Positions 60,378-64,000 of a stretch of DNA of 64,000 nt are shown here, one piece after another. Location of the stretch: contig CAWIVH010000020.1 in the NCBI GenBank assembly GCA_963839475.1, positions 310,001-374,000 of the forward strand. The letters are read 5' to 3'. Within the stretch, counting starts at the first letter, position 1; each line of letters starts with the position of its first letter. The notes beneath the pieces were generated by a model. That model was not told where the DNA came from and made no database searches. It saw nothing but the letters and a program-made list of their open reading frames with translations. Source of the DNA: CAWIVH01 sp963839475. GTDB taxonomy: Bacteria; Acidobacteriota; UBA6911. A program made the position numbers and the translations under genes.

Positions 60378-61613
60378 ATGCGAAAAATGGATATTCGAAA
60401 TCTGGCACCGGCGAATCACCGCGTCCTGCGGGATATGAATGAAGTCATGGTGCTGAATGTCATCAGAGAAAAGCAGCCGATATCCAGGATCGAGATCGCG
60501 GAACTGATTGGACTTGAAGGAAGCACGATTTCGAAAATCGTTTCCCGTCTGGTTGCCGACAATCTCGTTTATGAAGAGGGGGTGGGTGAAGCCTCGCCAC
60601 AGGGCGGACGCAAGAAACGTTTTCTCCACATTAATCCCAACAAAGCCTGTGCCATCGGCGTCGATATCCGGCATAGCGGATATACCGTCGCCTTGAGCGA
60701 TTTCAGGGGCTGCATCCGACGTTCCATTGATGTGCCCAAAAACCCGGATCCGCGCGAGGCGATCTCCGCAATAGCCAAAATAATCAAGGAATTGCTCCTG
60801 TTTTGCCCGACTGGGTCTATTGCAGGGATCGGCGTTTCCCTGGTGGGACTCGTGGACCCGACGGACGGGCGCGTCATTGCCGGTGAAGGATTGGGTTGGG
60901 GTGACGATGTACCAGTCGGCTCGATTCTGCGTGAATTGCTCGACATGGATTTTCCCATGTATTTCGAAAACGGCGCGTGGCTCGGGGCGCTGGCGGAAAC
61001 CTGGTTTGGCAAACATGCCCGGCCGCCGCGCAACCTGGTGTTTCTGGATATCGCCGAGGGGATCGGATCAGGGATCATTATTCGCGGGCAGTTCTATCAC
61101 GGTGCGATGAACGGGGCTGGAGAATTCGGCCACATTCCCCTGAATCCTGACGGGCCTTCCTGCAGCTGTGGCGCACGCGGCTGCCTGGAGGCCTACGCAT
61201 CCGACCCCGCGACTGTTCAACGATATGAGGCTCTGTGCCGTTCACGGCGGGAGCCCAGCGGCGGGCAGGTTTTGGGGACGGATTTCAATGATATTGTGAC
61301 AAGGGCGCTTCAGGGTGAGCCGGAGGCCCTGGAATCACTCCAGGAAAAGGCGACCTATATCGGCCGTGGACTCATGCCGGTAATCTATTCTCTTAACCCG
61401 GAGATAATCGTGCTCGGCGGCCAGATTACCCGGGCCTGGGAAATTGTCTACCCGTATATGATCCGAGAATTGTCGCTGAGAATTCCCCGGTACTACGTCG
61501 ACCACCTGACGCTGATCCCAACCACTCTCGAGCAACGCCCCAGCCTGGTAGGCGCCATTGCGCTGGTGTTGGCACGATCCTTCGACTTTCCGAATATCGC
61601 CTCGATCGGCTAG
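60378..61613 (+). CDS. ROK family transcriptional repressor
   Basis: 411 residues. N-terminal winged helix-turn-helix (residues ~25-70, ISRIEIAELIGLEGSTISKI) and a ROK sugar-binding domain: ExGH at 249-252 (GEFGHIPLNP) and the zinc knuckle CSCGARGC (262-269). The position where ROK sugar kinases have the catalytic Asp (usually NDANAA) reads FENGAWLGALAE without Asp, so kinase activity is unlikely and repressor function (NagC/XylR/Mlc type) fits. Such proteins respond to amino sugars or xylose. Between divergent GH20 operon and the TonB receptor, likely controlling both. Confidence 0.9.
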   Translation: MRKMDIRNLAPANHRVLRDMNEVMVLNVIREKQPISRIEIAELIGLEGSTISKIVSRLVADNLVYEEGVGEASPQGGRKKRFLHINPNKACAIGVDIRHSGYTVALSDFRGCIRRSIDVPKNPDPREAISAIAKIIKELLLFCPTGSIAGIGVSLVGLVDPTDGRVIAGEGLGWGDDVPVGSILRELLDMDFPMYFENGAWLGALAETWFGKHARPPRNLVFLDIAEGIGSGIIIRGQFYHGAMNGAGEFGHIPLNPDGPSCSCGARGCLEAYASDPATVQRYEALCRSRREPSGGQVLGTDFNDIVTRALQGEPEALESLQEKATYIGRGLMPVIYSLNPEIIVLGGQITRAWEIVYPYMIRELSLRIPRYYVDHLTLIPTTLEQRPSLVGAIALVLARSFDFPNIASIG

Positions 61614-61691
61614 GTGAGAATCAATCAACCAGTACCAGTATTAGTCTAAGCCAAGTCACCGAGAAGCCTTTTCGCGGACGGTTAATTTCCG

Positions 61692-61721
61692 TTGACAAGC
61701 AACTGACTCTTTTGCTAGCCT
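61692..61721 (+). promoter_or_regulatory. Sigma-70 promoter of the TonB receptor with nearby operator-like palindrome
   Basis: TTGACA (61692-61697), 18-base spacer, TAGCCT (61716-61721), about 85 bases upstream of the receptor start. Immediately downstream, around 61726-61740, lies CCAAGCGCTGG, an imperfect palindrome with AGCGCT centre, positioned over the expected +1 where a repressor such as the adjacent ROK protein could act. Operator is tentative. Confidence 0.5.
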
Positions 61722-61805
61722 CGCTTTCCAAGCGCTGGAGCCTGATTCTTCGATTTTGAAAGTCCAGCCAATTTTGCGCTTCCGCATCCGTATTTTGGGG
61801 GATTT

Positions 61806-64000
61806 ATGAAAAAGGTGATCTGGGTGCAGGCAGGATTGATTGTGTTTTGTTCTCTACTTATTCTTCCATCTTCGATGATGGGGCAGACTTCCTTTGGTGG
61901 TATTAAAGGATCGATTCAGGACAGCTCGGCCGCCGTCATCCCCGGTCAGGAAATCACGCTGGTGAATCAAGAGACCAACCAGACTCGGACCACAGTCTCG
62001 ACGGAGAGCGGATTATATGCCTTCCCCAGCTTGCCGGCGGGGAATTATATAATGACTGTCGAGCGCTCCGGCTTCAAGAAATATGAAGGGAAACTGGTTT
62101 TGAGGGTAGGCCAGGAGGCGACAGTCAACATTGGTCTGGAGCCGGCAACGTCCCAGATTACAGTTGAGGTGCAGGCGGTCACACCCGTGATCGAATCCAC
62201 TGGCGCCACGATTTCCGACACCAAGGAATCGGAACGTATCAAGACATTGCCCTTGAATGGCCGCGAAATCACCAGTTTATTTACACTCACCCCAGGGGTC
62301 AGCCGAACAGGTGGAACCCAGATAAACGGCCTCCAGGCAGGCAGCGTGATGTTCCTCGGGGACGGGATCAGCATGGAAGACAGATACACCGGCGATATGA
62401 GCCGAGTCAATCCCGCCATGGAAGGGATCCAGGAGTTCCGGATTGAAACCTTGAATTCCTCAGCCCAATACAGCAAGCCGGCGACAGTAAGTTATATAAC
62501 CAAATCCGGCAGCAACGTGCTGCACGGGTCGGCTTTTGAAACGTACCGCAGCAACGCCTTTTTTGCCCGGGACCCCTTCTCCAGGAATGATCAGCCACCG
62601 CTCCAGCGAAGGGAATTCGGTGCTTCTGTGGGTGGGCCGGTCTACCTCCCATGGCTCTACAGCGGGAAAGACAAGACCTTCTTCTTCTTTACCTATGAAG
62701 GTCTGCGACAGCCTCAAGAGAATACATACCACATGGGATCGCCGACCCAATCCATACGCGATGGCGATTTTTCCAATTATGTCCCCTTCGGTGAAACCGG
62801 CATATTCAAGATCTATGATCCTCTGACAACACGCCTGGATCCGGCGACCGGAACCTACATCCGCACTCAGTTTCCCGGCAATAAGATACCGGCCAGCCGA
62901 ATCTCAAATATGGCCAAGCAGGCCCTCAGCCGTTATCCGCTTCCCAATATCGCCGGCGCGCCGATCGATCAGAACCTGGAAACCCATCTCTCTGCCGGCA
63001 CCGAGCGGAACAAGTACACCACCAAGATCGACCAGAAAATTGGCAGCACCGATAATGTCAGCGGGAGCTTCACATTCACCGATGAGAAAAGAGATAATCC
63101 CAGGGGGAATGGCGTTTCCGAGGAGATTTATTTTAACAAAGTCACGGCTCAGACTTGGCAGGTGACACTCGCCGATACGCACATTTTCAGCCCGACGATG
63201 GTGAATGAGTTTCGCGTTGGAGGCACTCGCCCGACCAGCCGCCGCGGCCCCACGATCAAGGATCCGCCGATTACTACGCTCCTGGGACTCCAGAATGCCA
63301 CTGGAGATTCCGGCTGGCCTTGTCTCTATCCCTATACCTGTGCGCTCAACTCGGAGTTCGGCAACTTCTATTATGACGATGACAACCCCCAGACAGCGCC
63401 GCAAACTTTTTGGACATTTCGCAGATAACTTGTCTATCACCCGCGGAAAACATGCCCTGAAAATCGGGGGCCAGATCCGCACCATGGCAGTCAATTCGGA
63501 TGAAATCGGACAGCCGCGTGGTTGTTACGAATTCCCGGCCGACTGGACGGCCTTGGCTGCGGATCCCTCGGGTGTTTTTGCGCCCAATACCGGTTCCGGC
63601 TTCGCTAGTTTCCTTCTAGGCTATCCTCTGGCCGGCGAACTGCGGACCAACAAGGGCTTCTATTATCATCGCCAAAAGGACTTCGCATTCTATTTCCATG
63701 ATGACTGGAAGGCCACGAGATAGGCTGACGCTGAGCCTGGGCGTGCGATACGAGTATTACACGCGCTATAAGGACAAAAACGACCAGATCGCCAGTTACG
63801 ATCCTGTCAGCAAGGCGATGGTGACCAGCAGGTCCGATCGAACAGGCTTATCAAGTGAATGCGGCAGCCATAAAGGCTTTCAAGGATGCCGGCGTAATCT
63901 TTAAGACCGCCAGCGAGGTTGGATTTCCCTCAGGGCTCCTGGCGCGGGATGGAAACGATATCGCCCCCCGCATCGGTTTTGCTTATGCATTGGATTCCAG
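61806..64000 (+). CDS. TonB-dependent receptor (Oar-like), three apparent frameshifts, 3' end outside window
   Basis: Outer-membrane receptor. Signal peptide VQAGLIVFCSLLILPSSMMGQ, carboxypeptidase-regulatory-like domain (GSIQDSSAAVIPGQEITLV, residues ~35-115), plug (KESERIKTLPLNGREITSLF) and the first barrel strands. In Acidobacteriota and Myxococcota these import carbohydrates or other large ligands with TonB energy. The frame breaks at 63407-63411 (T5 run), near 63718 and near 63830; removing one base at each restores GHFADNLSITRGKHALKIGG, DDWKATDRLTLSLGVRYEYY and GPIEQAYQVNAAA, and the gene then runs open to base 64000. Receptor follows the ROK repressor by ~190 bases. Frameshifts may be sequencing errors. 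Confidence 0.85.

Noticed and set aside
60031..60438. Open frame over the hexamer repeat arms
   Set aside because: Low-complexity VDLDLV-type product created by the repeat itself.

Overview
The window looks like a chromosome segment of an Acidobacteriota bacterium, moderately GC-rich by eye. The markers are an orphan MacB-type permease with duplicated core domains, a VWFA-domain protein of the acidobacterial type (plus a domain-deleted remnant of a second one), an Oar-like TonB-dependent receptor with an N-terminal carboxypeptidase-regulatory domain, many Tat or Sec exported catabolic enzymes, and no operon of informational genes. A fused methylenetetrahydrofolate reductase with the MetV-type C-terminal domain, next to a methyltetrahydrofolate methyltransferase, hints at an anaerobic or facultative lineage. 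Species is not decidable from the sequence.

Layout. 0-4.7 kb: three HlyD/MacA-like adaptors in a row and a MacB-type permease (the ATPase is not in the window). 4.8-8.1 kb: orphan permease and a VWFA-protein remnant. 8.2-12.3 kb: an enolase-superfamily enzyme, an unknown multipass membrane protein and a GH109-type oxidoreductase-like glycosidase, probably one operon. 12.4-16.2 kb: VWFA protein, DUF779 protein, aldehyde dehydrogenase. 16.4-20.9 kb: serine hydrolase, D-aminoacylase-type lipoprotein and APC permease, a plausible D-peptide/D-amino-acid salvage operon. 20.9-25.7 kb: small membrane protein, HEAT-like protein, GNAT-YoaP protein, and the one-carbon pair. 26-34.5 kb: GH29 fucosidase, MgtC, GH39 enzyme, sugar isomerase-like protein, an orphan class I terpenoid-synthase-like protein and an unknown membrane protein.

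34.9-40.2 kb is a repeat-rich accessory stretch: a membrane/spermidine-synthase fusion, a SUI1/YciH protein and a REP-associated (Y1/HUH) transposase. Around the transposase lie eleven copies of a short palindromic core, TGGACANCCA, always as dimers or trimers at 22-31 bp spacing. The six copies upstream are in + orientation and the five downstream in - orientation. One dimer sits in frame inside the spermidine-synthase-like gene, and a trimer encodes the C-terminus of a frameshifted hypothetical protein.

40.3-64 kb is mainly a carbohydrate/peptide utilisation region: corrinoid-type UroD-like methyltransferase, DUF5107-TPR protein, two tandem beta-propeller proteins, APC permease, transglutaminase-like protein, GH42-like enzyme, heparinase II/III-like lyase, M20 peptidase/deacetylase, GH20 hexosaminidase (two apparent frameshifts), ROK repressor with a good sigma-70 promoter, and a TonB receptor (three apparent frameshifts) running off the window. 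GH20, GH29, GH39, GH42-like, GH109 and heparinase-like genes together suggest degradation of amino-sugar or uronate-containing glycans.

At least seven single-base indels break otherwise intact genes. They may be sequencing or assembly errors (several lie at homopolymers) or real decay; raw reads would decide. No rRNA, tRNA or CRISPR array was seen.
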